Source of the DNA: Sinotaia quadrata
Lineage: Eukaryota; Mollusca; Gastropoda; Architaenioglossa; Viviparidae
Assembly: GCA_028829895.1 (NCBI GenBank)
Contig: CM054182.1
Coordinates: 7,049,001-7,113,000 of the forward strand
Length of the DNA: 64,000 nucleotides
Reading direction: 5' to 3'
A program made the translations under genes and the position numbers. Position 1 is the first letter of the stretch, and each line of letters starts with the position of its first letter. Shown here piece after piece: positions 36,431 to 50,899 of the stretch. The notes beneath the pieces were generated by a model. The model had not been told where the DNA came from and searched no databases. It saw only the letters and a program-made list of their open reading frames with translations.

Positions 36431-39053
36431 AGTCTGGGAAATTTTGGAAATGTGTAGGTGGCAAACTGAAGGCAGAGCTCTCAGTTTGGATGCTGTATGG
36501 CTGGAACACTCACACCCAATCTACACCATCATTCACAATTTGTGCACACCCACATCATCGTGTCATTAATTGCAGTCACTTACTGTAAACAATACACCAG
36601 CAATACACACACAGAGACACCAGCACACAGGCAATGAACAAGTAAACACATAGTAACAGGGTTACAGAAACAATCCCAATTGAATTACCTAATCTACTAA
36701 TTGGCAGTAAATTTACAGATACCAATAAATAAACAGTAACTGTGGAGATCTCCTAACAGTTGAACATTTTAAGATCTTACATCAGTAAGATCAGAAAGAA
36801 AAGAGGTGACATGACATCATGCTCCAATAGTTCCTGGTGAGTACATGAATGATTAAATATTAACACCAAATCATTTGGTTCTATTTTATTTTGAAATGAT
36901 ATTTCAGGATATTAAATGTATTTTAATTCGTGTTTTACCCTGTATTAAATTAACATCTTTGTTGTGTTCTAAAGCTGAAGCTGGTGGCTATATAGACTGT
37001 GTTATGAAGTTGTACAAAGTTTGTTCTGATATAGGCAAGTTAATTTCCCTTGAAAAATTGCTGAGAAAGAGAGGAGAAATAATAAACTGTACAAACACAG
37101 CAGTCCTACAAGTCAGAATTTTATTTACATGAATGCAACAATTAGATGGCCTTTCCTATTACATAATTTATTATTTCCAAAAGACATTTATTTCTCCCAT
37201 CTGCATTTATTAATATTATAAAAAAACAATTATACACACAATTACATATACTTTTTAAAAAATCAATCAGGTAAATGCAAATGAAATGAAGTTTGTGGAG
37301 AAAATGGTGGAAACACCAGTAAAATAAATATATATATTTTAAAAAAATGCTAGGCAGTGAGGCTCATAACTAAACATTGTCTAGTCTATATATCTGATCA
37401 AATTATATAAAGCTATCTTTAGTGGGTCATTTAAGTGGTCAAGATTTTTAACAGAAAAAAGTTGTATAGCAATGTTTGTACTATTTCCCATAGGTTAACT
37501 GCAAAACTTGGCAAGGTCTGAATGAAGTGTAAATATGATGCACGACGAGATGACAAGATTATCAAATCTATTAGCTGTTTTTAAAAACTGCCTGACAAAA
37601 GTTTGCAGTTTTATTTTTTTTCCCTAATTATTGGCTTTCTTTTTCTATACAGATATTAAATAATTTAAAAATGTCACAAAAATATGATAAACATATATCT
37701 CAACTGTAAAACTTTTAAAAGCAAAAATCATTTTACTGTTAAAGTACTGCAAGCTTTGATGTACATTCAGTATTCTCTGATTTTTTAAAAAGTCCATTGC
37801 AAACAAAAATACAGTCTTCTATCTTCATAATTTTGTTTTCTTATCCTGTTTTTTTTTCCTAAATAATTTCATGCTCTCACAGGAACATTTTTGTTGTGTC
37901 TCTAAATCTTTTGTGTAACAAATTCATTTACAGATGCTGTTGGTGTCCTCTGATAAAAGCGCAACAACCCTGAACAGTTAATCAATGTGTGTGTGTGTGA
38001 CAAAAATAGAGAAAATCCTAAGAAGCAAATGGTTTTACATGACAGAATTGTACTTGTGTGTGTGTGTGTGTTGATCATCTGATGTCACCTGCTTGACCTT
38101 ATGTCAATCCTGTTATAAAGCCAGTTACTTTTGTGTAAATTCACTGTGGTTGCTATCGGATATGCTGCTGCACAGGCTCTCATTGCAAAGCATAAACAAC
38201 TGGGTGCCCCCTCCCTCCCTTTTTTTTCACTCTGCAACTATTAAAGTATTATAAATATCAAAGCAAAATTAGTTTCTTTATTGATGGTCATTTTCATAGC
38301 AATGCAAAGAAATGGGCAAACCTTGAGATACTCTGCTGCTCTACAGCTCAAATACTGACATATGTATTTAATATAAATTATACATACAAAAATAAATTCT
38401 TATGTTTTCTGATTTTCATGCAACATACATGAATGCATATACCCCACTTACAAACATGCATACCAGGAAAATAAAAAAATAAATACAACTCTCTTTAAAA
38501 TATTATGCTACTGAGGTTATCCTCCAGGTTAGGCTGGAATAAATCACAATTATTTAATTACACACAAACTTATAATAAGTTATTAACTTATTTACATAAA
38601 TGATAAAAATGGGAAAATAGCAATTAGAAAAAGAAGTTAATTTTAACAAATCAGATAAACAAATGCCCCCAAATTACAAATATAAGAAGTCATAATGTTA
38701 TACTAGTACACTTGAATATTTATCTACATGTACATACATTTTGTTTTGTTCATCTCTGATTCAGTAATAAAATAAAACAACTAACTTATATTATTAGAAT
38801 AATTTTTTCACTTATTAATGCACTATCACAGATATAAGTAACCATAGTTACTATTAACAAATATTAAATAATTTTAAAAAGTAACATTTTGGGAATCTTG
38901 TATATTAACAAGTGCGTTGTCATGTTTGACAATACGATGTCAGATATATCAAAAAGTAGTATATATTTATCACCATTTTAACAGTCAAAATGTGAGTCCA
39001 ATATTGGATACTGAGTCCAGCTCTCATATCACAAACTTAGTGTATATTTGTTA
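36431..39053. other. FLCN 3' flank and possible 3' UTR
   Basis: AT-rich sequence downstream of the FLCN stop (FLCN is read right to left). Short GT runs at 37986 and 38056, no conserved coding sequence. The 85-codon frame at 36875 has no recognisable motif. Confidence 0.5.
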
Positions 39054-39234
39054 TCATCTTTGCTTTGATGATGCCAGAATATGAGTTCTATATTGAACGC
39101 TGAGTCCAGTCATCCAGAACTTAAGCAGAGGCTTGTCTTCTTCCTTCGCACCTACCACTAACAAAAGTTTTTGTGTTTCATCCTCTGAACGACCGCCACC
39201 CGCTTTGGTAAATTTGAACAGGACTTTGACTTTG
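39054..39234 (-). CDS. FLCN: FLCN coding exon 9 (terminal)
   Basis: Residues 526-585: [37 protein letters not shown], ending SSKQR and TGA. The first base completes an Asn codon begun in exon 8. Confidence 0.96.
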
Positions 39235-42200
39235 CTATTTGCCAAACAAAGCATAAAAGAAATATTTAAGTATGTCAGTAGGCAAAACAGAAACATTTTA
39301 AATATGTGAGTAGATAAAACTAAATATATTAAGTTCACTAAGTGCAAAAGGATTAAATTTACGCAAGCTCATTTGAATGTAACTTGTAACTGCATTTTGA
39401 CAAGACAATGACAAACAAAAATTCCTCTAAAATAAATCATTTAATGATATAAGTAGTTAGAGTTAAACCCACAATCTTACCAATACAAAATCAGATTCAA
39501 CCTATAATCTGTTCCAGTACAAAATGAATTTCTATCAGAAATGGAAGCATAAAATTTGCCTACTTTAAAAGAAATGTTTTAATAAGCATGTTCACATTTA
39601 TGCTGAAGACACAAAAGGGAGAATAAGAGACATAACTATACTGCGAAACCACCATCCAATTTCTTTAATTTCACAGTTCCAGCTATAACATACTCTGTAA
39701 TAATGTGAATTTGGACAAAATGTGGTCATAAGTTGGCTCCCCATTTTTTTGTGTGCAGATCAAACTAGAAATAAAAATCTTCAAAAACAAAGAAATCTAT
39801 CATTTAGGTCATATACTAGTGAGGTCACTAGGGTGAATGATGTTGGAGAGAAGACTGCTTATACAATTATCCTTCACCTTATTTAGTAACACTTATTATT
39901 TTTTCCACAAGATATATGTTAAATATTTGAGATTTTTTTCCTTTAATATGAAATCCTTTGGTTACATAGCGGACTAGTTAGTGGGTCCCCCCCCCCCCCA
40001 GTTCTCTTGAGACCAGGAACATTTATGAAATTGGCCCTGGAAGATGTGCATGATAGTGGTGCTCAGCAAGAACAGTTTGTCTCCCTTTGCTGACAATCCA
40101 CTGCATTTAACTCTGTAATCTTTTGATTTGTTTTTTCTTTTCTTGCACTGATTCCATTTTAATGAATATTGAATAAAATTACTGCTTTAATTTTTTAAAA
40201 TACACTGGGATAATGAAATAATTACCTGACAACTGTTGTTTATTTAAACAAGACTTAAAATGATCTGCTTGAAATAACACATCTTCATTGTCCTGTTAGC
40301 CCCCAATTTATTAAGACTGATATTTTTGTGACCCAAATTTTCACATTATAACAGAGTTTTACTGACTCATTACAAAAATGTAATTCTTTTTTCATTTGCT
40401 TAAATGTGCCATTTGTGACTAGTTCATAAAGCATTATTTATCATTAGAATTGAGCACTTGATTATTTTTAAAATTGTAAACAGTAAATGAGTAATGTTAG
40501 AAAAAAATCTATTGTTCACAAATGTGGTGAGTAATATGTTGGATGGTTAGTATTATTTGAGCTACAGCACCAATAGTATACAACAATTATTAATACGCAA
40601 TGAAATATTTTTTTTGTGAAATATATTCAGCATTATGCACAAAGAGAATTTTTGCAGGGAAACAAAATGTTAAAAACTTATTTGTTATTATTTATCTTCA
40701 TTTTCTTTAATTAATAAGATCATTTAAAGCTATTTTAGTTTTATAATAATAAATCTATTTTATAGCAAATTTTAACTTAGCAAATGCTTGATGGTCTTTG
40801 TAAAAATATAATAATAATTTTATATTTATACTATTTCAATTTTAATTTTCTCCTAATTAAAGAATGACTATTACAGAAACGTATTAATTATGATTTTTTA
40901 AATAAAGGCAATTTAAATTGTGAATTTCAATAATTTTAAAGGACTATGAAGCAGAAATATCATTTTCTTTATACACAGAGGTTGCACATAATGCAAACAA
41001 AAACCCAAATATGCAAAAATATCTTAAATACATTTTCTAGCTGACTTATTTTCTTTTGGTGGTAGTTGATACATACATGGTGAATTCCATGATTAGGAAT
41101 ACAGTTAGTACAATAAAGGAGACCTCTGCAAATGTTAGTTCCTGCCTTTCAAAGAGAGAATGAGATAACTACTTTGCCTGTAAGCAATGGTGACAAAATG
41201 TTATGATGATGTTATCAGTTAAAAGTGGTTTAGCCTAGGTCATTGAGTATTATTATCTATGCTTGCATTGACAACAAACAATTTAGTTATTAAATAAAAT
41301 ATTTTCATTCAGTGAACATTTTTCTTTAGTCTTCTTTCTTCCCCACAAAACAATTCTTGCCTGTCCACAAAGCATATGAACATGTATACTGGGGATGAGT
41401 TTCCTGCAGTTCAGTCATGATTTTAGTTATCAACTATTGCCTGGTGAGTTATTTAGTTTTACTTTTTATTAAATTGGCATAATTATCTAAAAGTGAAAAT
41501 CTAAACAAAACATGAAATATATTTTTCTGACAGCTGTGTCTGTCAGTTTAAATTGACATGATGTGTGAGGTGGAGTCTTGTTCACATAGGCTTTATTATC
41601 CAAGTCATTGCCATTTAAGCCCCAGACTTGTTGTCTCAAACGTTTTGACCTAACTGACTATTAATTTCAAGTTTCTTCAGTTCATTATTTTGTAACTACT
41701 TGTCACCTCAACATCAAAAAGCAAAATAATTCTAAAAAAATGGATCATTGAAAACAACAATATATTTTATAAACTTTGTTTAGATTCATAAATATATATT
41801 TATTTTTATTTTTTTTGTCAAGGGTTAGGTTCAGAAGAATACAAATATAAAAATACTTACTTCATCCATTCTTCTTTAAGGCAAACAAAGCATTGTTCCA
41901 TCACGTGTTCATTCAGGTTTTCATTCCGAATAGCCATATGCATTTTGTTTAGAACAGTTGGTGCTGCAATCAATTTTATTTCACTTTATAAAATATGGGG
42001 AGGGAACAGCATATGTATTAAGCATAATCTACCTATTCTCCATTATGAATATAAGCCTTTAAACTTATTTAATCTCAATCTCCATTTTGAGCATAATTTC
42101 TGTTGTGAACCTAATCTACATACTATATTACGAGCATAATCTACTTAATCCCATTTATGAACATACTATAGTAACTCTGTATGGAGCATAATCTCTGTTA

Positions 42201-45200
42201 TGAATATACTTTAATATCTCTGAGTGTAATCTACTGTAACTCTATTGTGAGCATAATCTACTATAGCTCTATTATGAGAATAATTAAATGTTTTCTTTAC
42301 CTTTTTTTCTATCTCTGTATCTGAAATTCATTATAATTTTGAATTCAAAATTTTTAAATATGTCGTTTCTCTGACTGTCATTTTAAACCAGGTATAATAT
42401 ACATGTTTACTGTTGATCAGTTGCACCAATAAATATTCTTAATAATATACATTATTAAAATAATGAGTCACAGCTGATATGACTCATTATTGTAATAAAA
42501 TATACTAAAATCATGAGAAAGAAGGTAGGCTAAATGAGAAACTGAGTCACGCACCCTTCTCTGGAAGACTAACTGGACTGTACAGTCGGAATTTATAGGA
42601 GATGAAATCCTCGTCTACTTCTGAAATATCTGAATCCAGCGAACTGATGGTAAAATCTTCATGAAGAATGATTTCTAGCATTAGAAACCTCTCAGAGGAC
42701 AAGACATGGTCTGAAAGAGTGGTGTTAGGATTCTGGCCAAGGAAGTTGCATCTCCAAGACTCTTCATACTTGTCACTGTGGTAAATAATGCGACAGCAGC
42801 CTTTGGGCAGCAATATCTTTATGTAAGAGAAAAAAAATATAACTTACTATAATTTAGAAAACAAACAAAACCCCTTAACATGAATTTATGTAACAAATCA
42901 TATTTAAGAATTATTTAAAAACTAATATACGAGGGTTATAAAAATGGGAATAAATATGGTAGTAAATAAATAAATATAAAAGTGAAAGCGCTTTGTTAAA
43001 TGTTTGACTTAATTATGTAAATAAGATTAAATGAACACTAAAATATAAAGATAAATTCAGTAAAGAAATGTTTACCTTTAATGTATCAAACAGGGAAGAT
43101 AGCAGCAACTTATCAGAGCAGCATGCAATTATCTGGTTCCCAATGATTACATGATGTGTCAGAATCTGGAATTTTTCATTTCCCAAAATCTGTAACCAGA
43201 ACCAAACAGACATTCAAAATCACTATCCAAAGGAATAAAACCAATATCATTATTATAAAAATCAATGTAGCTGCTGTTGCCCACAATAACAGAACTTTGC
43301 CATTAAAAAAATGCAAACAATTCCTGTTCACCTCAATACTGAATGCTATTATTAATTACACAAACAATAAAGCCCTCTAGTTACCAAACCCATACCTAGA
43401 GCTGCTTTTCATTAAGTGTGTATCCTATAACCCTATGTACTCATAGTATTAGCTTGGCTTATCACAAATTAATGTAAAACAAAGTTTTCTCCATAAACAG
43501 AGTATAAGTAGGGAATGTATTCCTGAAGGATGAAAAACAGTTTATTTTTAGAAAATAGATCATGTAGGAACATAACAGGAACAGAAATAACAGTTATAAT
43601 GATAATATTTTAACTGAAAAGAAAATAAAACATAAGTAATTTAAGAATGCTTCAGAAAAATCTTTTTTAACATAAGGCAACAACTTATATAACCTATAAA
43701 ATAAAAAAATCATTTAGTCATAGCTTTATAATTGATGGTTTTAATTATCTTGGTAAACAACTATTTCCTTCCCAATGTTGTTTTATTTTGTTGAAATATT
43801 CCCTTCCTAGTAAATTCTATTCTGTCAAGATACTTAAAAGCTGTAGAATTAGTAAACTCACAAAATTACAATCATGGCTGTCCATACCTGAGTGGATAGA
43901 GCAAAGGGAAAAAATTCCCAAGATCTTCATGTGTTCTAGTTAAGTGTATTCAAGGTGATATGTACGTGTCATCTTTGATGTCCACTGTCTTTTAGTTCAA
44001 AGCACTAACATTCTAACCATAATAAGTATTACCCTACTGCAGAGATCAAATGAAACCTGTGCAATTTCAAGCAAGCTATGTCTTGTATGTGAATTGCACT
44101 ATATCTAACTGAAACATATAACTGATGTGAACAATGTTCCAGTTTCAAAATATATCCCCTGATGTAAAAGTTATGGTGTTGAAGCATTATCATCTGTATT
44201 GTGGAAAATGCTCTCAAGTCCAAATCAAGAAAGTGCACTGCAAAATGCTTTTGGTAAAAAGAATAAAAGGCAAAAAATTCTATGTAAAAGGAATATAAGG
44301 CAAAAAAGTTTAAGGTAAAAAGAATAAAAGGACAAAAGCACAAACTCCAGATTTCATGTGTTGTAAATCAGCACAATTGTAAGATCTGACTGCATACTCG
44401 CATTGTGAGACAGAGTTCAATATGGTTATAACTATATTTTTGTAACAATTAAAACAACATTGCCAACAAATGTTAAAGAAAAAGAATTTTATGTCTGCAC
44501 TGAGTTTAATATCTCCTCAACTCCACTCCACAATCTATTACTAGTATTAGGCACTTATCAAGAGATTTGAGTAATTTCAGATGTCACTGACATTTCAAAT
44601 ACTTAATTTTTTAAAAAGCTCAATGACTTCTAGTTTTCATGACTTGAATAAGGTAAAAATTAATATTATTATTATACACTAATTGGTAAAAATGAATATT
44701 ATTATTATACACTAATTGGTAAAAATTAATATTATTATTATACACTAATTGGCAAACCAATGAAATTCGAAGGATAAAAGGTATAATAAGACTGTTAAAA
44801 AAAAAGATCAACTGATAGGTAAAATTATGCTTTCCAAAACATATTTAGCTTAGTAGTTAAAATATCATTACTTGTCTCAAGTGCCGAAGGCCTTTGATAA
44901 TTGGTTTTCCTTCTTCAGCCATTACATTTGGTTTATCTGTACCGCCTGACTCTGTACTGACCTCCCTACTATAGTACATATTCTGGGTAAGAGCATCACT
45001 AATCTGGTCTTGTGATGTCAAAAGACTGGTCTCTGATGAAATTTTTCTCGTATACACCTTGATGAAACCTTCTTCGGTCTCTAAGATAAAAAAAACAGGC
45101 AAGCTCGTAAAAAAATGCAAGCATATAAAAATATATAAAGATTATTTTAAAATTTAAAATTCTTTCTGCATTTTTAAATTAATAAGAAAGTAACTTGGAA

Positions 45201-48200
45201 TAAAAAAATATCTTCACCCCCACCCCCAAGTCATATATTTGAAAGTGTCCATATCAACCAGTGTTCCTTGATCACACATCGTTCGATAAATCATGAGACT
45301 TCCTGTTGCCTACTTCCTGCGTAGTCAATTCTGCGATAACTGAAGTGCATTTCGAAACGTTTTCTCTTTGATGCATTCATTTTTTCAAAAACCTTTTTTT
45401 CACATTTTGTGTTTCAAACGGATTTTGAATTGTCAAGTGATAGTGAAGAGCTTACAGGGTTCAATTTGTTGGACATTGAAGTGGGAGAAGTTGCTTTTGA
45501 ATAGGACGATATCAACAGTGACATTTGTGTTAGTAGTGTGCACACATTTAAATAGTGTTTTCACATAGTGTATGTGGCTGATAATCACGTGGATTAAAAT
45601 TTGACACCGGATAAGTACACTTCATGTAAGGTAAACAATAAAGATGCTTTATTTTCCTGTCATTTGCATTTTATTTCATTGAAATATATGCAATAATATC
45701 TAAGTTATGATGTTTTTACTAACATAACCCTAAATCTCACTGAAGTCCTGAAAATTCTTGCCGCGCAGAGCTAAGAAAAGGAAAAATGTGTACCCAGTAA
45801 AGGGTTAAGAAAAGAAGTTAAAGAATAATGTAGAAACACTGTAAAATGCTAGAGACAGAAAAAAGGCAAGCATATAAACATAGTTTCCAGAGCTAATTTA
45901 TTTATAAATAACAAGCTAATTCATAACCATTCAGATAACTTTCAGAGGTGCACAAAATACTAAACAGACCACACCTGTCCTAAAATTTAGAATCTTTCAA
46001 GACCCAATAGATAATTAAATCTTAACAGCATGATGTCAAACAGATCACAATAAAAATCTATGTCTAATCACATTTGATGAAAGAAAGAAAAAACTGTACC
46101 TTCTTGCTTCTCCATGTCAATAATGGAGTCTTCTGTGGGTGGTCCTTCCAGCAATGTTTCAGTTATTCTACTGCCACAGGCCTTGAGAGTCCATACAAAG
46201 GCAACATGCAGCATTTTAAATATGTTTCGTTCTCCTGTCAGTTCTAAAAGTGATCTTGCTGGCTTGTTATTTCCACTCCTCTGTTTCAACATTAGGAAAT
46301 TTCTTGGCTCTAGTGTGGCTGATGTCCTGCTAATGCCTTGTGGATTCTTGTCAGCTTCCTCTTTGGTAACCTTTAAAGTTACAGAAAAATTTGCATGCTA
46401 AATGCACAAAGCTAATAATCCACACGATTTACCTTGAGTAGCACCAACTAAGAATGACAACAACGTATGTAGTGCAATACATTCTTATTAATTATTGTAT
46501 TATTCATCCTAAGGTACCAAAAACAGAAAACACTTCAACATTACAACAATACCAACAATTAAATATATATGTATATTATGACAACACCCCCCAAAACTCC
46601 AAGCACCTATGCTTAAACTGCATTTAAAATACAAATTATGCAATCAATTAACAAAGACAGCACACTCAGCACAATCTTTCATATTTCAAAAGCTACTGAC
46701 TTTACTAATAAATAAGACTTACTGTGAACAAAATCAAGTAAAAGTAACTGGTAAATATAGTGTGATGCCAACACCACTTAGCTTATGATTATTATTAATT
46801 AATTAATCATTCATATAATCATAACTAAATACTGGTGATGAGAATCTTAATTTATATTATTAATAATTCTCCAGCAGACATCACTCATCTCTCTCACTTG
46901 GCAGATATACAGGTGCTGCAAACATTTCCTCTTTCCACAACATTAAGACTTTTATTGTCACACAATATTCCAAAGGTGGAAAACTTATTACTAAAGAGAA
47001 GACAAATCTGTCTGAATTCTATATTTAGCAAGCACCCATCCACCCACTTTCTTCTCCAACATAAGATTATCAATATGTGTAAAATGGTCAAAAAATTTAA
47101 TAAATCAACAATCAAATATACATATGACAAATACGATGAAAAAGATGACACGAAACCACGTTCAAATATTTTCTATTTAACAATCCTATATTTAAAAAAA
47201 AATACAATTCAACACAATCACAGGATAGATCTTATCAGAGAGCAGAAATGGAGTTATTAGAGATAAGTGATAATAGTCTTTATATAACCTGAATTAAGCG
47301 CATTTGCAACAGTGTCACAAGTCTTTTGTCCACGTCAACATGTCTCTCTCCCTGCACATGTCAAAAATACTGATGCACTGTTATTCTCTTGAAACCAACT
47401 TGAGCCTCTTTGCTGTGTCAGTTCCTTCAAGCAGAATAACAATTGTAGCGATTTCTGGTAACTTCTCTGTACCAAAAATTGTTCAAGTAATCAGCATATC
47501 TTGTCACCATACATCAAAGGGGTGTAGTGTATCTCCACACTTACACATTGCTCCTGCCTTTACCACGGTTTGGCTGTAGTGGTTTACAAACAGTAACCAG
47601 GATTCAAAACACATGAGGGAAGAAAAACAAAAAAGGCTGCTTAACCTGAAAAATATAATCAGGCAGCAAACCCAAGTTTCCATTCTTACTTACATTCCAG
47701 TCTCAACTTACAGTTTCCTGCAACAGTATTTTTTAGCCCGATACATGCACAGTATAATAAATACAGCATATCAAAACAATGTCAAGTGTTCGCACATTAC
47801 ATACGAGTAGCTTAGTTCAAACATTTGTAGAAATAATAGTCTACTCACAGAATACATCTCTACGTAAAACACAAGTATAACATATCAATAACAAAAGTGC
47901 ATTCTCACTCAAACAGTCAGTTAACTCACCATTAACTAAGCTAACGGCCACCTATCAAGACTGGACTTCTTTGCCACTTCAAATTTAAGTGATCAGACAA
48001 TAGATTTCTCTACAGCAGGTAAAATTTTTGACCTCAGCTCATTGGCTGGTCTCTTTCTAGTAAATCATAGCCATTTGTCTAAATAAAACTACTCACCCAG
48101 TTGAACAAGTTTGTATTACATCAGCAGTTTCTAGCATATTCTCAACTCGGGTTGTTTACTTTCAACTTTGACACTTACAAAAATACTATCCAAGGTCGGG

Positions 48201-50858
48201 TTACTCTGACAATTTATATAGCAAATAAATATTAAAATAGGGATAGGCAAATTTACTTCGCCATATATAGTTTCTAAACTGTGCAAAACTCTTTTGCAAT
48301 CTGTACAATAGCAAATGTATAAATATAAATATCAGGCCTACTATGTGCAAAATAAATATCTGATTAGGAAACAAAGGGTTAGGTTAGAAGACAAGAAAAG
48401 AAAAGAAAAAGAAAAAAAGAAATGCTATGACAGACAACAAGGTCCAAATACCTTTTCAGCTTTGCTCTGCAGCATTTCAATTATAATGCGAAGCTGAGGA
48501 ACCAAAAATGGCCAAGAATTGAGAAGGTAAATGCGATCCATCATGAAGACAACAATACTATACCAGCGCTTGAGGCCACGAGCTTGTGCATCTGACACAT
48601 AGAACGTGTGGCTAAGGACATATCCATTTTGCTCATCCCCAAAGAAAATGGGTCCTTCACGACCAGGACAAACCTGTTGGTTTATTAAAATATTATACAA
48701 TGCACATTACGGTAAATTCACTTATACAGAACTTTAAAGCATAAAAACAAGTATAGCAAAGTGATATGTAAGAAAATGACAAGATGGAATAGTGAAAATG
48801 AAAAGTAGCTTAACATTCCAAACTAAATAGCAATATTTACAATTAATAATAATAATAATAATAGATTAAAGGCTTGCTTATTCCAATAGTATAATTAGAA
48901 AGAGTAATAATGAATATCTGATTAAATTTCAATACATGTTATATCAAACAAAAAATCTAAAAAAATAAAATACAAATCAATGATATTTTTTAATCAATAA
49001 GAAAGTTACTTTTGATATAAATATAAAATCATTGTTATTTGTTGCCTCAAAAAAAGATATAAAATAATTAAGAAATAAAAGCTGGCTGGCCATGAGATCT
49101 AAATCTGGTCCCTCAAGCAGGTGTTAAGGGTTCAAATTTCACCTTTTTTGATTATGGTAGATAAAGATTTTTCAACCCATAAATGCATTCCCTAGCCTGT
49201 GATTATAGTGTTGTGCCCATAGTGGAAAAGGCTTGGAGGTTGCAAGTGATAGGCCTATTAATGTAATTAAGTGCTAAAAAACATTTCAAATTCTTTTTTA
49301 ATGATAAAAATATCATCAATTATATTCATAAATATGTATAATGTAATACTTGTTTAATGATAATCATTAATTTTACTGTTTATTGTTACTAAACTTATTT
49401 GTCTGAATGCTGGATTCAATTAAAATAAAAGAAGCTGAATAATTTGCAATATCTGACTACCAACACCCTAGGTTTATTAAACTATTACAGTATTTGATAT
49501 AAAAATATTAGTAAAGGTAATACTAGAGTTAGTAAAGAAATTGTACATTCACATCCTATAAACAGCATCTATCTCAATGTATGAGTATTAGATATAAAAA
49601 TTTTAGTAAATTTAATATTACTATTACTAAGACTAGTAAGAGTTAGTAAAGCAGTTGTATAACCATTCACATTTTATTATAAACAGCACCAAACATCACT
49701 TTCCTAGTATTAAATATCAAAATCTAAGTAAATGATATGCTAGAGTTAGTAAAGCAGCTTTACAAACATGCATATTATACTTTCTAGGCACATAGCACTA
49801 CCTCACAACTCAGACTTCGGATGCAGGCCTGTCGCATCCGTGTGAAGATCTGTGGAATGTAAGGTTGTTGAGTACTGATGTAATTTAATTGTGCTTCTTC
49901 ATCGTGACTCATATACCCTGTCTTGACTGACTTACAGCCCTAAAAAATAAAAACAAACTCTATATAAATGGTCTATTCTGCATTGGCAAATGGCAGTAAG
50001 ATAAAGACAAGGAAATGACTGAGCTATAACAATAGCAATTACAGTTAAACAATATTTATAATTTCTTATTAATTATTTAAGATTATTACACTTTAACAGT
50101 GCATTAATGTTAACATGCCAAAAATATTACTAAGAAATATGCACCATAATTCCTAATTGGGGGTGCTAGTGTAAACAACATATTTTAAATCAAGAGCTTC
50201 CATCAAAAAGTAACTTCAACCCTCATCAAATACTAGTAAATGACTACATATATAATAAAAGTATCAATACTGCAACTTATGATAACCATTATATAAAACA
50301 AGAATAAATTGATAATAAATTTAATTATGCTCAGCACATATACAATATAATTTACAACACTATGTAATAACTAACTTTAAAAATAAACTTTATTTCCAAA
50401 AATGCACTGATCAGTCATATACAAAGTTTATGAAAAACATGTGCTAATATCCACTATCCAGCTCTATGGGAAAAATATCTCATAGCTGAATTAAAATTAT
50501 GTAATATAACTTAGTAATTTATTAACATATTCATGCATATAAATATAAAAACACATTCTCTTCCTTGTGAACCATTACCACCCATTAACTGGAATGTGCT
50601 ATAGACATTATAACTCTTCCTGCAACTTACCAATTAGAACATAACTTGAAAACTGTACAATAAATGTATAATTAGTTACAGACTCATCAATGATCAAATC
50701 AATACCAACAAAGTGACAATGGTCTGACAACCTCTAAATTTTTTGAAAATATTTGGGAATGTCTGGAAATGGTTGGAAATTTTTATGTGAAGTGAATTAT
50801 GTGTAATTTTGTGTATATGCTTTTGTTGTGCTCCTATATATTTTGCAAAATAAGCTTT

Positions 50859-50899
<41 letters not shown>

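Noticed and set aside
46114..46401. 95-codon plus-strand frame over FLCN exon 4
   Set aside because: Antisense shadow; the minus strand matches folliculin throughout.
46835..47260. 141-codon plus-strand frame in FLCN intron 3
   Set aside because: Composition follows AT-rich background, no recognisable motif, overlapping frame also open on the other strand.
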